A DNA stretch of 64,000 nucleotides from Sphingomonadaceae bacterium (GTDB lineage Bacteria; Pseudomonadota; Alphaproteobacteria; Sphingomonadales; Sphingomonadaceae), in contig JAKFUU010000005.1 in assembly GCA_021732525.1 (NCBI GenBank), forward strand, positions 1-64,000, written 5' to 3'. This document shows, piece after piece, positions 35,331 through 44,524 of the stretch (position 1 is the first letter of the stretch; each line of letters begins with the position of its first letter). Position numbers and translations under genes: made by a program. The notes beneath the pieces were generated by a model. That model was not told the origin of the DNA, did not search any database, and was given only the letters and a program-made list of their open reading frames with translations.

Positions 35331-37595
35331 ATGGAAAATGCCTCCCAATCTGCCCGCAATATTCTAACCGGCTTGCACGAGATTATGGCTTCAAAGGGTC
35401 ATGCTCAAGCCAAGTTGAACCGGGTTGTCAATGTGATTGGCGGCGCATTGGCCAGCGAGGTTTGCTCGATTTATCTGCTGCGCGATGGTTCGCTTGAATT
35501 ATTCGCAACACGCGGGTTGAATGAAGCCGCCGTACATGTGACCCGGCTTGGCCTGGGTGAAGGCTTGGTTGGGACGATTGCCGATAATGTCGAAACGCTC
35601 AATCTGGATGAAGCGGCATCGCACCCCAATTTTCGTTATATGCCCGAAACCGGCGAAGAGCGCTTCCACAGCTTTGCCGGCGTGCCGATCATCCGTTCCG
35701 AAAAGGCCGTTGGCGTCGTGTGCGTTCAACATGCCGAACCGCGCAAATATCTCGAAGTTGAAATTGAGGCGCTGCAAACCGTCGCCATGGTCTTGGCCGA
35801 ATTGATCGCCAATGCCGATTTGATCGATCCCGCGTCGGTAACTGGAGTGATTAGCGATGCGACAACGGTGCTGACCGGATTGCCGCTGGTGAAGGGAATG
35901 GCGGCGGGCATCGCAATATTCCATAAGCCTACGATCCTTATCGAACATACCGTCGCCGAAGATATTGAGGCCGAGCGTCACCGGGTCTATTCGGCCTTTG
36001 ACAAAATGCGCGAACAGATCGACCGGATGACCAGCCAGGCCGATTTTGCCGCGGGCGGCGAACATGATGAAGTTTTGGCGACCTATAAAATGTTCGCTTA
36101 TGATGAGGGCTGGTCGCGGCGGATTAATGAGGCCATCGACAGCGGCCTGACCGCAGAGGCAGCGATCGAGCGCGTTCAACAACGCACGCGCATGCGGATG
36201 CGGCAGATTGACGATCCGCTGCTTGCCGAAAGAATGCATGATCTGGAGGATCTGTCGAACCGCTTATTGCGTATTGTTTCGGGGCAGATGTCTTCTGCGG
36301 CGCAGATGGGGCTGCGTCAGGATTCAATTTTGGTCGCGCGCAATATGGGCCCGGCCGAATTGCTCGAATATGATAAAAGGCGGCTGCGCGGGGTTGTGCT
36401 CGAAGAGGGATCACTCACTGCACATGTGATCATTGTCGCCCGCGCGATGGGCATTCCGGTGCTGGGGCGCGTGGCCGGGGTGCGCCATCAGATTCGCGAT
36501 GGCGACATGCTGCTTCTCAATGCCGATGAAAAAAGTTTAATTGTCCGCCCAAGCGAGGGTGCGATCGACGCCTTCCAAGATGCTTTGGCCGATCAACAGA
36601 AAAAAAGGGCGCGCTATGCGGCGCTGCGTGATGAAAAGCCAGTAACCAAGGATGGCGAGCGGATTGTCGTGATGGTCAATGCCGGGCTGCGCGATGATGT
36701 GGCCGCGATTGCCTCCACCGGCGCGGATGGCATCGGCCTGTTTCGCACCGAATTTCAGTTTCTAATCTCCGCAACCTTGCCGCAGCGCGAAAAACAGCAA
36801 CGTTTTTACCGCGACGTGCTGGATGCAGCCGGCGAAAAACCGGTGATTTTCCGCACGATCGATGTCGGCGGTGACAAGGCCCTGCCCTATATGCGCGCGG
36901 GGCAGATTGAGGAAGAAAATCCGGCGCTGGGCTGGCGCGCGGTGCGGTTGTCGCTGGATAACGAAGGCCTGATGAAGGCGCAGGCCCGCGCCTTGTTAGA
37001 GGCGTCGGCGGGGCGGACGTTGAATGTGATGTTCCCGATGCTGTCGGAGCCGTGGGAGTTTGATGCCTCAAAATCGATTTTTGAGGCGCAGTTGGCTTTC
37101 CTGACCAAGCGTAAAAAACTGTTGCCCAATCGCATTCGATATGGCGCAATGCTGGAGGTACCGGCGCTTGCCGACATGCTGGATATTTTGCTGCCGAAGA
37201 TTGATTTCCTCTCGATTGGCACCAATGATTTGACCCAGTTTCTGTTTGCGGCCGACCGGGCCGACCCCAGGCTTGCCGAACGCTATGATTGGCTAAGTCC
37301 GGCGATATTGCGCTTCATTCGCCGTGTTGTAAGAGAAAATGAAGCGCATAATGTCGATATCGCCGTTTGCGGAGAGATGGGCGGACGCGCGTTGGAGGCG
37401 CTCGCTTTGATTGGCATTGGGATCAAACGCTTGTCGATAACTCCCGCTGCGGTTGGCCCGATTAAAGCGATGATCCGGTCAATGGACCGGGCGGCGGCAA
37501 TGCAGCAGCTCGAAGATATGCTCGCAACCCCGCCTGCGAATTTTCGCGGCGAATTGGCTCAATGGGCAAAAGCGCAAGGCATTGAAATTGGCTAA
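35331..37595 (+). CDS. ptsP: Phosphoenolpyruvate-protein phosphotransferase PtsP (EI-Ntr)
   Basis: First enzyme of the nitrogen PTS; autophosphorylates with PEP and passes phosphate to NPr. 754 residues from ATG 35331 (a GTG at 35313 is possible). Domains in order: an N-terminal GAF domain (about 15-165) that senses glutamine in other species, PEP-utiliser N domain, the phosphohistidine loop LTAHVIIVARAMGIPVL with His365, and the C-terminal TIM barrel with GADGIGLFRTEFQFL, NVMFPMLSEPWEF, FLSIGTNDLTQFLFAADR and VCGEMGG. The TAA stop is the tip of a composite repeat (37593-37698). Confidence 0.95.
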   Translation: MENASQSARNILTGLHEIMASKGHAQAKLNRVVNVIGGALASEVCSIYLLRDGSLELFATRGLNEAAVHVTRLGLGEGLVGTIADNVETLNLDEAASHPNFRYMPETGEERFHSFAGVPIIRSEKAVGVVCVQHAEPRKYLEVEIEALQTVAMVLAELIANADLIDPASVTGVISDATTVLTGLPLVKGMAAGIAIFHKPTILIEHTVAEDIEAERHRVYSAFDKMREQIDRMTSQADFAAGGEHDEVLATYKMFAYDEGWSRRINEAIDSGLTAEAAIERVQQRTRMRMRQIDDPLLAERMHDLEDLSNRLLRIVSGQMSSAAQMGLRQDSILVARNMGPAELLEYDKRRLRGVVLEEGSLTAHVIIVARAMGIPVLGRVAGVRHQIRDGDMLLLNADEKSLIVRPSEGAIDAFQDALADQQKKRARYAALRDEKPVTKDGERIVVMVNAGLRDDVAAIASTGADGIGLFRTEFQFLISATLPQREKQQRFYRDVLDAAGEKPVIFRTIDVGGDKALPYMRAGQIEEENPALGWRAVRLSLDNEGLMKAQARALLEASAGRTLNVMFPMLSEPWEFDASKSIFEAQLAFLTKRKKLLPNRIRYGAMLEVPALADMLDILLPKIDFLSIGTNDLTQFLFAADRADPRLAERYDWLSPAILRFIRRVVRENEAHNVDIAVCGEMGGRALEALALIGIGIKRLSITPAAVGPIKAMIRSMDRAAAMQQLEDMLATPPANFRGELAQWAKAQGIEIG

Positions 37596-37698
37596 AGCAT
37601 CGCGCGAAAATATGGGCACCGGTTTTTCGCATAAAGCGATGCGACAACACATATATAGAGCGGGCGGTGTGATTCATATTTCACGCTGTCCGCTCTAA
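37593..37698 (+). repeat. Composite TTAGAGC/GCTCTAA repeat, full copy 3
   Basis: Module A (TAAAGCATCGCGCGAAAA ... GGCACCGG ... TTTTTCGC) followed by module B (AGAGCGGGCGGTGTGA ... TTTCACGCTGTCCGCTC) ending TCTAA. The first three bases are the ptsP stop codon. Confidence 0.9.
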
Positions 37699-37826
37699 AA
37701 CCGAACGCCAAAAAACAACGCCAAAAACCCCGTAACTCAGCCCGATTGGCATTGACATTCCGGTGAGCGATGCCATTGTCCGCCCACGCTCGGGAGAAGC
37801 GAATATAATCGGGTTTGGAGATTGCA

Positions 37827-38642
37827 GTGGACGATGGTGAAGGGTCCGTGAATGAGGAGTTGGCGCTTTACACGGCTGGTGAAAAGTTGAAGGCCGCCCG
37901 CGAAGAGCAAAATTTCACCTTGGAAGATGTGGCAAAAGAAACCCGCATTCCAATGAGGCATTTGGAATCGATCGAAAAATCCGAATTTTCGAAAATGCCC
38001 GGCAACACTTATACCATTGGATTCACCCGGTCCTACGCCAAAATGATGGGGTTAAACACCGATAAGATCATTCAGCAGCAACGTGATGAAATGATTGATG
38101 CCGGGCATAGCCGTCATAATGCACCATCGCAGGATTATGAACCGACCGATCCGACCAGCGTGCCGCCCAAGATATTGGCATGGACGGCGGCGATCATCGG
38201 TCTGTTGATCCTGACCGGATATTTTATTTGGCGAAGCGTTATTTTGGACGGCTCTACCGCCGAAACAGAAATCACCACAAAAACCGCGCAGAGGCAGCGG
38301 GCTCCGGTTCCTGAACCAGGCCGACCAAAGGTATCCGATATCGATCCAAATGGGCAGGTTGTGGTAACCGCCACCGGCGCTGTATGGATGAAAATCTATG
38401 ACGCGGACAATAAACGGCTTTTTGAAGCGGAAATGAAGCCGGGTGAAAGTTACAATGTTCCGCAGGATGCGAATAAGCCGATGATCGTCACCGGCAGGCC
38501 GGATAAGATAAAAATCACCGTTTCCGGTAAGATAATCCCGCCTTTGGGGGATGGATCAAGCACGATAGCCGATGTCGGCATCAGCGCAGCAGATATTGCG
38601 GCCCGAGCAACGGAAAATGCCGCGCCTCCGGCGGCGCAATAG
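37827..38642 (+). CDS. RodZ-like helix-turn-helix membrane protein
   Basis: About 271 residues: an N-terminal Xre-type HTH_25 domain (GEKLKAAREEQNFTLEDVAK, ETRIPMRHLESIEKSEF, NTYTIGFTRSYAKMMGL), one membrane helix (about residues 118-140), a Pro-rich linker and a periplasmic DUF4115 domain with VVVTATGAVWMKIYDADNKR. This is the domain order of RodZ, which links MreB to the elongation machinery. GTG 37827 is preferred because GGAG lies 6 bases upstream; TTG 37815 and GTG 37848 are alternatives. cpoB-tilS-ftsH follow on the same strand. Confidence 0.86.
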   Translation: MDDGEGSVNEELALYTAGEKLKAAREEQNFTLEDVAKETRIPMRHLESIEKSEFSKMPGNTYTIGFTRSYAKMMGLNTDKIIQQQRDEMIDAGHSRHNAPSQDYEPTDPTSVPPKILAWTAAIIGLLILTGYFIWRSVILDGSTAETEITTKTAQRQRAPVPEPGRPKVSDIDPNGQVVVTATGAVWMKIYDADNKRLFEAEMKPGESYNVPQDANKPMIVTGRPDKIKITVSGKIIPPLGDGSSTIADVGISAADIAARATENAAPPAAQ

Positions 38643-38678
38643 TAAATTCATCTGACAGCGCTTTATCCCGGTAGCATT

Positions 38679-38702
38679 GTGATCTATAGCGTGATCTATA
38701 GC
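38679..38702 (+). repeat. Tandem 12-bp duplication before cpoB
   Basis: GTGATCTATAGC occurs twice in succession (38679-38690 and 38691-38702), 34 bp upstream of the cpoB start. Each unit contains TATAGC, so the duplication could double a -10-like element. Confidence 0.85.
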
Positions 38703-38735
38703 GCAATGAAACAAGGCACTATCGGGAGAAAGACG

Positions 38736-39716
38736 ATGAAGCTTCGGTATCTGTATCTTGCCACGGGCGCCTGGCTGTTCGCGGCGGCAACGCCGCTTGT
38801 GGCGCAAGATGCCAATGTCGAAGGCCGGGTTAAGAAATTGGAAAAAGAAATGCAGGCGGTGCAGCGGCAAGTATTTCCCAATGGCGCAGGCAAATTTTTC
38901 GAACCCGAAATTAAAAGCGAAACGGCCGCTCCTACAAATGCCAACGCTTCTTCTTCGAGCGCGACCAGCGATTTGATAGCCCGCGTCGATGCCATCGAAG
39001 CGCAGTTGGCAAGCCTGACGGGGCAAGTCGAGCAACAAAGCAATAGCATGCGGTTAATGGAGCAGCGGTTGCAGGCCGTTGAGGCTGGTTTGAAAAAGCA
39101 GCAAGCGGATATTGCAGCGGCGGCCGCAGCGAAAGCGGTGGATGATGCGCCGACAGCCCAGACTATTAAACCCGCGACAATATCCGCCGCAACGCCAGTG
39201 GTTAAAAGTCCATCCGCAACCAAAAGCCCGCCAGCCAAAAGCCCACCTGCAAAAAACCCGGCGACTACAACCGCGAGCGCAGCCCGTGTTCAAGCGGTCG
39301 CCGCGATTGCCAAGCCGAGCAGCGGAGACGCATTTGAAGATGGCTACAGCTATGGATACCGTTTATGGGAAGCAAAATTCTATCCCGAGGCACGGGCGCA
39401 GTTGACGGACACAGTTAAGAAATTTCCCAAACATCCACGCGCAAGCTATGCACGCAATTTGCTGGGCCGGACGTGGCTCGATGACAAGAAACCGGCAAGC
39501 GCGGTCAAGATATTATACGATAATTATAAAGAAGATCCGCGCGGCGACCGGGCACCCGAAAGCCTCTATTTCCTGGGTGTAGCGTTAACCGATTTGGGAA
39601 AAGCAGCCGAAGCATGCGAGGCATTTGGCCAGCTGAAAACCGCCTATCCCGATGTCGCGGCGGGGCGGCTGGCGAGCGGGTTGACATCGGCCCGGACGCG
39701 GGCAAAATGTAAATAG
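38736..39716 (+). CDS. cpoB: CpoB (YbgF)-like cell-division coordinator
   Basis: Periplasmic protein that links Tol-Pal constriction with peptidoglycan synthesis. 326 residues: signal peptide (residues about 1-21, ending PLVAQ), a coiled-coil trimerisation region (VEGRVKKLEKEMQAVQRQVF, then IARVDAIEAQLASLTGQVEQ), a low-complexity Ala/Pro/Lys linker (about 130-195), and three C-terminal TPR units (FEDGYSYGYRLWEAKFYPEA, HPRASYARNLLGRTWLDDKK, APESLYFLGVALTDLGKAAE). ATG 38736 has GGGAGAA upstream. tol-pal genes are not adjacent. It leads into tilS with a 6-bp gap. Confidence 0.9.
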   Translation: MKLRYLYLATGAWLFAAATPLVAQDANVEGRVKKLEKEMQAVQRQVFPNGAGKFFEPEIKSETAAPTNANASSSSATSDLIARVDAIEAQLASLTGQVEQQSNSMRLMEQRLQAVEAGLKKQQADIAAAAAAKAVDDAPTAQTIKPATISAATPVVKSPSATKSPPAKSPPAKNPATTTASAARVQAVAAIAKPSSGDAFEDGYSYGYRLWEAKFYPEARAQLTDTVKKFPKHPRASYARNLLGRTWLDDKKPASAVKILYDNYKEDPRGDRAPESLYFLGVALTDLGKAAEACEAFGQLKTAYPDVAAGRLASGLTSARTRAKCK

Positions 39717-39722
39717 CATGAT

Positions 39723-40673
39723 GTGAATAACGGCCTGCAGGACCGATTTCTAACCGCCGTATCCACCTTGACCGGATGCGCGGTTGCCAGGGATATTCCG
39801 CATGTTGGTCTGGCCGTATCGGGCGGACCGGATAGCGTTGCGCTGCTATTGCTGGCCGAGCGCAGCCTGCCGGGGAAAATCTCCGTTGCCACTGTCGATC
39901 ATGGCCTGCGACCCGACGCAGCAAGCGAGGCGGACTATGTCGCAAAGCTGTGCGCCGCACGCGGTATCTCTCATCAGATTTTGCGGCCGTCAAACCCGAT
40001 TGCGGGGAATTTACAATCTGCCGCGCGAAAGGCCCGTTATGCATTGCTCCATCAATGGGCCGATGAAAGGCGGCTCGACTGGATCGCCACCGCCCATCAT
40101 GCCGATGATCAGTTGGAGACGGTGCTGATGCGGCTTGCCCGCGGCAGCGGGGTCAGCGGTCTTTCGGGAATAAGGAAAAAAAATGGCCGGATTATTCGCC
40201 CCTTGCTGCAATTTACCAAGGCCGAATTGATCGATATTTGCGCCGCCGCTGGCGTGCGGGCCATCGCCGATCCCAGCAACGACAATGCGGATTTTGACCG
40301 GGTGCGGATGCGGCAATGGCTGGCCAGCGGCGGCCATCCGCTCGATCCGATTGCCGCCGTAAACAGCGCCGCCGCGCTTGCCGAAGCCGCCGCAGCGCTT
40401 GATTGGATGGCCGCAAATTTGGCAGGCGAACGGATGACGAGAACCGGAGATGCCATAATCATCGATCCGGCGGATTTACCCGCGGAGTTGGCACGGCGGT
40501 TGATCGTTGCCGCTGCGGTGTCTTTGTCACCCGGCTATCGCCCGCGCGGACCCGCCGTCAGCCGCTTGCACGCTAAGTTGCTGGCCGGTGAAAAAGCGAT
40601 GATCGGCGATATTTTATGCGCGGGAGGCAAATTATGGCGGTTCTGCCTTGCACCACCGCGGCAAAAGCGGTGA
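39723..40673 (+). CDS. tilS: tRNA(Ile)-lysidine synthetase
   Basis: Modifies C34 of tRNA-Ile2 to lysidine so that it reads AUA. The 316 residues start at GTG 39723. The PP-loop is GLAVSGGPDSVALLLLAE; VDHGLRPDAASEADYV, ATAHHADDQLETVLMRLARG and RPLLQFTKAEL are also diagnostic. The C-terminal domain is shorter than in E. coli (432 residues), as in many alphaproteobacteria. It lies between cpoB and ftsH, the usual order in related genomes. Confidence 0.95.
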   Translation: MNNGLQDRFLTAVSTLTGCAVARDIPHVGLAVSGGPDSVALLLLAERSLPGKISVATVDHGLRPDAASEADYVAKLCAARGISHQILRPSNPIAGNLQSAARKARYALLHQWADERRLDWIATAHHADDQLETVLMRLARGSGVSGLSGIRKKNGRIIRPLLQFTKAELIDICAAAGVRAIADPSNDNADFDRVRMRQWLASGGHPLDPIAAVNSAAALAEAAAALDWMAANLAGERMTRTGDAIIIDPADLPAELARRLIVAAAVSLSPGYRPRGPAVSRLHAKLLAGEKAMIGDILCAGGKLWRFCLAPPRQKR

Positions 40674-40759
40674 AATATTTATCCGATCATATTGCCATTC
40701 GCGCATTCGGGCTTACATGATACCGACAAGAAACGCATGGAACCGGCAGAGTTGACGCT

Positions 40760-42712
40760 ATGAATGATGAACAAGAACCGCGAGGGTCCAATCCCTTGAT
40801 GAAAAATATGGCGATATGGGCAGCGATCATCGTCGCCTTTCTGGTGATAGCGTCCATGTTTAGCGCGGGCGGCGATACCAGCAAAGGGATCAGCTATTCT
40901 TCTTTCCGCGAAAAAGTGGCTGCGGGCCAAGTCGAATCGGTTGCAATCGCTCCCGACAAAATCACCGGAAAGCTCAAGAATAATGAGACTTTTGCGACGG
41001 TGCCGGTGAATAGCGATGGTTCGCTCTATCAATTGCTCGAGGAAAAAGGCGTCGATGTTCAGGGTAAACAACTCGAATCGCCAGGTTTATTAACTTATAT
41101 TTTGATCAACGCGCTGCCGTTTCTTTTGATTTTGGGTGTTGCTTTTTTCCTGATGCGGCAAATGCAAAAAGGCAGCGGCTCGGGCGCGATGGGCTTTGGC
41201 AAATCCAAGGCGAAATTGCTCACCGAAAAACACGGCAAGGTAACCTTCGAAGATGTCGCCGGCATTGACGAGGCGCGCGAAGAATTACAGGAAATTGTCG
41301 AATTTCTAAAAGACCCGCATAAATTTTCCCGGCTGGGCGGCAAAATCCCCAAGGGCGCTTTGCTGGTCGGATCGCCGGGCACCGGCAAAACGCTACTCGC
41401 CCGCGCAATTGCGGGGGAAGCTGGCGTTCCCTTTTTCTCAATCTCGGGTTCGGATTTTGTCGAAATGTTCGTCGGCGTTGGCGCAAGCCGGGTGCGCGAC
41501 ATGTTCGAACAAGCCAAGAAAAATGCGCCCTGCATTGTGTTTATCGACGAAATTGATGCGGTCGGGCGCAGCCGCGGCGGCGGCATCGGCAATCAAAATG
41601 ACGAACGCGAGCAGACGTTGAACCAATTGCTCGTCGAAATGGACGGGTTTGAAGCCAATGAAGGCATCATCATCGTTGCCGCCACCAACCGCCCCGATGT
41701 GCTCGACCCTGCCTTGCTGCGTCCAGGGCGCTTTGACCGGCAAGTGACCGTGCCGCTGCCCGATATCGTCGGCCGCGAAAAAATCCTGGGCGTGCATATC
41801 AAAAAAGTGCCGCTGGCGCCCGATGTTGATATACTTTCGATCGCACGCGGCACACCGGGTTTCAGCGGTGCAGAGCTTGCCAATATCGTCAATGAGGCGG
41901 CTTTGCTGGCGGCACGGCGCGGCAAACGGGCCGTGGCGATGAAGGAGTTTGAAGATTCCAAAGATAAAGTGATGATGGGCACCGAATGGAAATCGCTCAG
42001 CATGACCGATGCCGAAAAGAAAATGACCGCTTATCATGAGGCAGGTCATGCCATCGTTTCGATGTTCGAACCCGCATCCGACCCCATCCATAAAGCGACG
42101 ATTATCCCGCGCGGCCGGGCGCTGGGCATGGTGGTGCGCCTGCCCGAACGCGATAGCTACAGCTATCACCGTGATGCCATGTATGCCAATTTATCGATCG
42201 CCATGGGCGGCCGGGTCGCCGAAGAGCTGATTTTCGGCCATGATAAAGTATCATCGGGGGCAAGCGGCGATATTCAGCAAGCAACGAAACTGGCGCGGTC
42301 CATGGTGACGCAATGGGGCATGTCCGATGCGCTTGGCCCCATCCAATATGAAGAACAGCAGGAAAGCTATTTGGGCTATGGCGGGCCGCAGCGCCGGGCG
42401 ACATCGGGCGAAACCGCAAAATTGATCGATGCGGAAATTCGCAAGCTGGTCGATGGCGGCTATGACAAGGCAAAGATGCTACTTAAGAAACATATCAAGC
42501 ATCTGCATGCGCTGGCGGGCGCTTTGCTTGAATTTGAAACCTTGACCGGCGATGAAATTAAACAATTGATTGAAAAAGGCAAATTTGACCGCGACGATGG
42601 TAAAGTAAACCCATCATCGGCCATGCCACAACTGGGTTCCGCGATTCCTAAAGCGGGTTCCAAAACAGGCGGTAGAAAGCCGATCGGCGGGCCATCACCG
42701 CAGGGCGCATAA
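40760..42712 (+). CDS. ftsH: ATP-dependent zinc metalloprotease FtsH
   Basis: Membrane-bound AAA protease for quality control and regulated turnover. 650 residues: two N-terminal membrane helices (about 16-36 and 112-130) flanking a periplasmic domain; the AAA domain has Walker [21 protein letters not shown], Walker [12 protein letters not shown] and the second region of homology [19 protein letters not shown]. The zinc site is HEAGH at residues 426-430. Walker A reads GSPGTGKT rather than the commoner GPPGTGKT. The C-terminal tail is Pro/Gly-rich. The gene is 86 bp beyond tilS. Confidence 0.97.
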   Translation: MNDEQEPRGSNPLMKNMAIWAAIIVAFLVIASMFSAGGDTSKGISYSSFREKVAAGQVESVAIAPDKITGKLKNNETFATVPVNSDGSLYQLLEEKGVDVQGKQLESPGLLTYILINALPFLLILGVAFFLMRQMQKGSGSGAMGFGKSKAKLLTEKHGKVTFEDVAGIDEAREELQEIVEFLKDPHKFSRLGGKIPKGALLVGSPGTGKTLLARAIAGEAGVPFFSISGSDFVEMFVGVGASRVRDMFEQAKKNAPCIVFIDEIDAVGRSRGGGIGNQNDEREQTLNQLLVEMDGFEANEGIIIVAATNRPDVLDPALLRPGRFDRQVTVPLPDIVGREKILGVHIKKVPLAPDVDILSIARGTPGFSGAELANIVNEAALLAARRGKRAVAMKEFEDSKDKVMMGTEWKSLSMTDAEKKMTAYHEAGHAIVSMFEPASDPIHKATIIPRGRALGMVVRLPERDSYSYHRDAMYANLSIAMGGRVAEELIFGHDKVSSGASGDIQQATKLARSMVTQWGMSDALGPIQYEEQQESYLGYGGPQRRATSGETAKLIDAEIRKLVDGGYDKAKMLLKKHIKHLHALAGALLEFETLTGDEIKQLIEKGKFDRDDGKVNPSSAMPQLGSAIPKAGSKTGGRKPIGGPSPQGA

Positions 42713-42825
42713 CGCCGTGGTTAAGACCGGGGCAAAGCGGCATAATATTCATGGGAAATTCATCCTAATTTTGTGATTTGCAACCTCAATATTTGCGAAT
42801 TTTGAAGTTTTTAGGAGGGATAGTT

Positions 42826-43194
42826 ATGGTGCGTTTGATAGGGATCGCGGCGGCATTGATATTGAGCAACCTGCCTGTCGCGGCGCAGGCGATGGATGCG
42901 CAGAGCTTTTATACGCAAAGTTTGGTGCTCAAAAAAAAGGGCGTGGCAGCGCTGGCCTCTCCCGAGCTGAAGCCGTTGGTGGCGGAAATGCGTCTTGCGA
43001 GACAGGCGGTAAGGGCGGAGAATGAAAAGGCCAAGCTTGCCGGAAAGCCGTTATATTGCCCGCCAGCCACGCGCAATATGACCGCCGATGAATTGCTTAC
43101 AGAATTTGGCCGAATCCCCAAACCCCGCCGATCAAAAATTTCCGTAACCCAGGCTTTTCGGGAAATATTGATCCGCAAATATCCGTGCGGATAA
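42826..43194 (+). CDS. Small exported protein, possibly Rap1a/Tai-immunity-domain-like
   Basis: 122 residues with a signal peptide (MVRLIGIAAALILSNLPVAA) and a mature part whose C-terminal half, PLYCPPATRNMTADELLTEF then SVTQAFREILIRKYPCG, has the two cysteines and spacing of the Rap1a/Tai family (small periplasmic proteins, some of them immunity proteins to type VI amidases). The match is from memory and partial. No effector or secretion gene is nearby, so an immunity role is not supported by context. The start at 42826 has a strong AGGAGG 7 bases upstream. It follows ftsH; a repeat island follows it. Confidence 0.6.
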   Translation: MVRLIGIAAALILSNLPVAAQAMDAQSFYTQSLVLKKKGVAALASPELKPLVAEMRLARQAVRAENEKAKLAGKPLYCPPATRNMTADELLTEFGRIPKPRRSKISVTQAFREILIRKYPCG

Positions 43195-43263
43195 GGCGGA
43201 CAGCGCGGCAATTATGAATGACAGCCATTATAGCGGAAGATCCTGCGGCCTATCCGGTCTGAC

Positions 43264-43369
43264 TTAGAGCGGACAGCGTGAAATATGAATCACACCGCCC
43301 GCTCTATCTATTTGCTGTCGCATCGCTTTATGCAAAAACCGGTTTCCACTTTTTCGCGCGATGCTTTAA
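43264..43369 (-). repeat. Composite TTAGAGC/GCTCTAA repeat, full copy 4 (reverse)
   Basis: Reverse-oriented: module B (TTAGAGCGGACAGCGTGAAA ... CACCGCCCGCTCT) then module A (CGCATCGC ... ACCGG ... TTTTTCGCGCGATGCTTTAA). It forms the left part of the 43.2-43.7 kb repeat island. Confidence 0.9.
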
Positions 43370-43385
43370 ATGCGGATCGCTCAAA

Positions 43386-43510
43386 TCCTCCCCGGAAGCG
43401 GGGAGGTGCCCGCAGGGCGGAGGGGTTCCAGGTTGGGTAAAGGGCAATGCAGGCGGGGAGCCTGGCCCCCGCCGCCGGCTTCGCCGCCACCTCCCCGCTT
43501 CCGGGGAGGA
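43386..43510. repeat. 23-bp perfect inverted repeat (TCCTCCCCGGAAGCGGGGAGG type)
   Basis: TCCTCCCCGGAAGCGGGG plus AGGTG (43386-43408) and its exact complement (43488-43510) enclose 79 bp containing a GCGGAGGGG motif and a GC-rich core. Each arm is itself partly palindromic. No coding signal. It looks like a different family of intergenic element. Confidence 0.85.
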
Positions 43511-43567
43511 TTGATACAGATCTATCGCAAAACGCTCTAAATCACGATGAAGTTAAATTGATTCTCC

Positions 43568-43648
43568 TCGTCATTGCGAGCGAAGCGCGGCAATCCAGCG
43601 TCACCAGCATATAGGCTGGATTGTTCCGCTCCGCTCGCGGGAATGACA
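43568..43648. repeat. CGTCATTGCGA-family palindromic repeat, copy 2
   Basis: TCGTCATTGCGAGCGAAGCG on the left and CGCTCGCGGGAATGACA on the right, with an inner GGCAATCCAGC / GCTGGATTG pair. Same family as 2376-2460. Confidence 0.82.
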
Positions 43649-43702
43649 TGGGCGTTCTTCGAAAACCAGACCCTGAATATCAACCCTATCTGAATTTAGA
43701 GG

Positions 43703-44131
43703 TCAATTGCCTTTGCAGGTCTGCGCGCCTTTGCCGGGCAATTTAACATTGATCTGTTTGCCGCTGCCCGACAGCAGAGTTTCGCCATCGGCGGATTTTA
43801 AAGGACCAGCGGATGCTGCCTCAGCGGCGGGTGCTGCTCCCGCGGCAGGAGCGGTTGGCGCGGCGGCACTCACCCGAATCGCTGCGGCGGTTTTATCGGT
43901 GACGCGGATGTCGGCGGCAACATTGGCACCCAGAAAATCAACATATAAAATGGTGTTATCGGCGCAGCGGTAAGTCGCCGAGGCCGTGATCGATGGCGGC
44001 AATTCGGCGGGTATAGCCGCCTGCGTTGCTGCCGCTGGATCGGCCTCTCCCTCTTTGGGTGTTTCAGACTTGTTGCATGCCGCTAACGCCAGCATCGCAA
44101 CGGGGGCGAGGAAAAGGATTGGTTTTTTCAT
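43703..44131 (-). CDS. Putative MliC-like lipoprotein with an Ala/Pro insert
   Basis: 142 residues. Lipoprotein signal peptide MKKPILFLAPVAMLALAAC with Cys19. The mature part has YRCADNTILYVDFLGANVAA and, later, DGETLLSGSGKQINVKLPGK ending AQTCKGN, reminiscent of the MliC family (lysozyme-inhibitor lipoproteins: YxC start, short barrel, C-terminal Cys). An Ala/Pro-rich insert of roughly 25 residues interrupts the domain. The MliC assignment is a pattern judgement. The start at 44131 is chosen for the signal peptide; I see no good ribosome site. Divergent from xseB. Confidence 0.6.
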   Translation of the reverse strand: MKKPILFLAPVAMLALAACNKSETPKEGEADPAAATQAAIPAELPPSITASATYRCADNTILYVDFLGANVAADIRVTDKTAAAIRVSAAAPTAPAAGAAPAAEAASAGPLKSADGETLLSGSGKQINVKLPGKGAQTCKGN

Positions 44132-44266
44132 AATGATTCGCTTTTGCCGCAGCGACACGGCAAATTAAAGCAATTTTTTTTGAGACACGGATTTTTTTAC
44201 CTCCGCAAATGCAACGCGCCGCGAAAGGCTTGACCCATGCCGCCGACCAAGCCAAAGCTTTGCGCT

Positions 44267-44521
44267 ATGACCAACCCGGCTGATCTTTCCGAACAAGCAT
44301 TGAATTTTGAAGATGCGCTTAAGGCGCTCGAAGCCATTGTGCACCGGCTCGAAAGCGGCGATGCGCCGCTCGACGAATCTATCGCATTATATGAACAGGG
44401 CAATCAGCTGCGATCGCTTTGCCAGCATAGGCTGGACGCCGCAAAGGCCAGGATTGAAGCGATCAGTCTGGACAGCGACGGCGTGCCCAATAGCACAGTT
44501 TCTTTCGACGCGGGATCTTAA
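44267..44521 (+). CDS. xseB: Exodeoxyribonuclease VII small subunit
   Basis: Small subunit of the ssDNA exonuclease ExoVII. 84 residues from ATG 44267, with LNFEDALKALEAIVHRLESG, LDESIALYEQGNQLRSLCQ and RLDAAKARIEAI, the diagnostic helical hairpin. An upstream ATG at 44237 would add ten residues and is less likely. ispA starts 3 bp after its stop, the classic xseB-ispA pairing. xseA is not in the window. Confidence 0.95.
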   Translation: MTNPADLSEQALNFEDALKALEAIVHRLESGDAPLDESIALYEQGNQLRSLCQHRLDAAKARIEAISLDSDGVPNSTVSFDAGS

Positions 44522-44524
44522 CCA

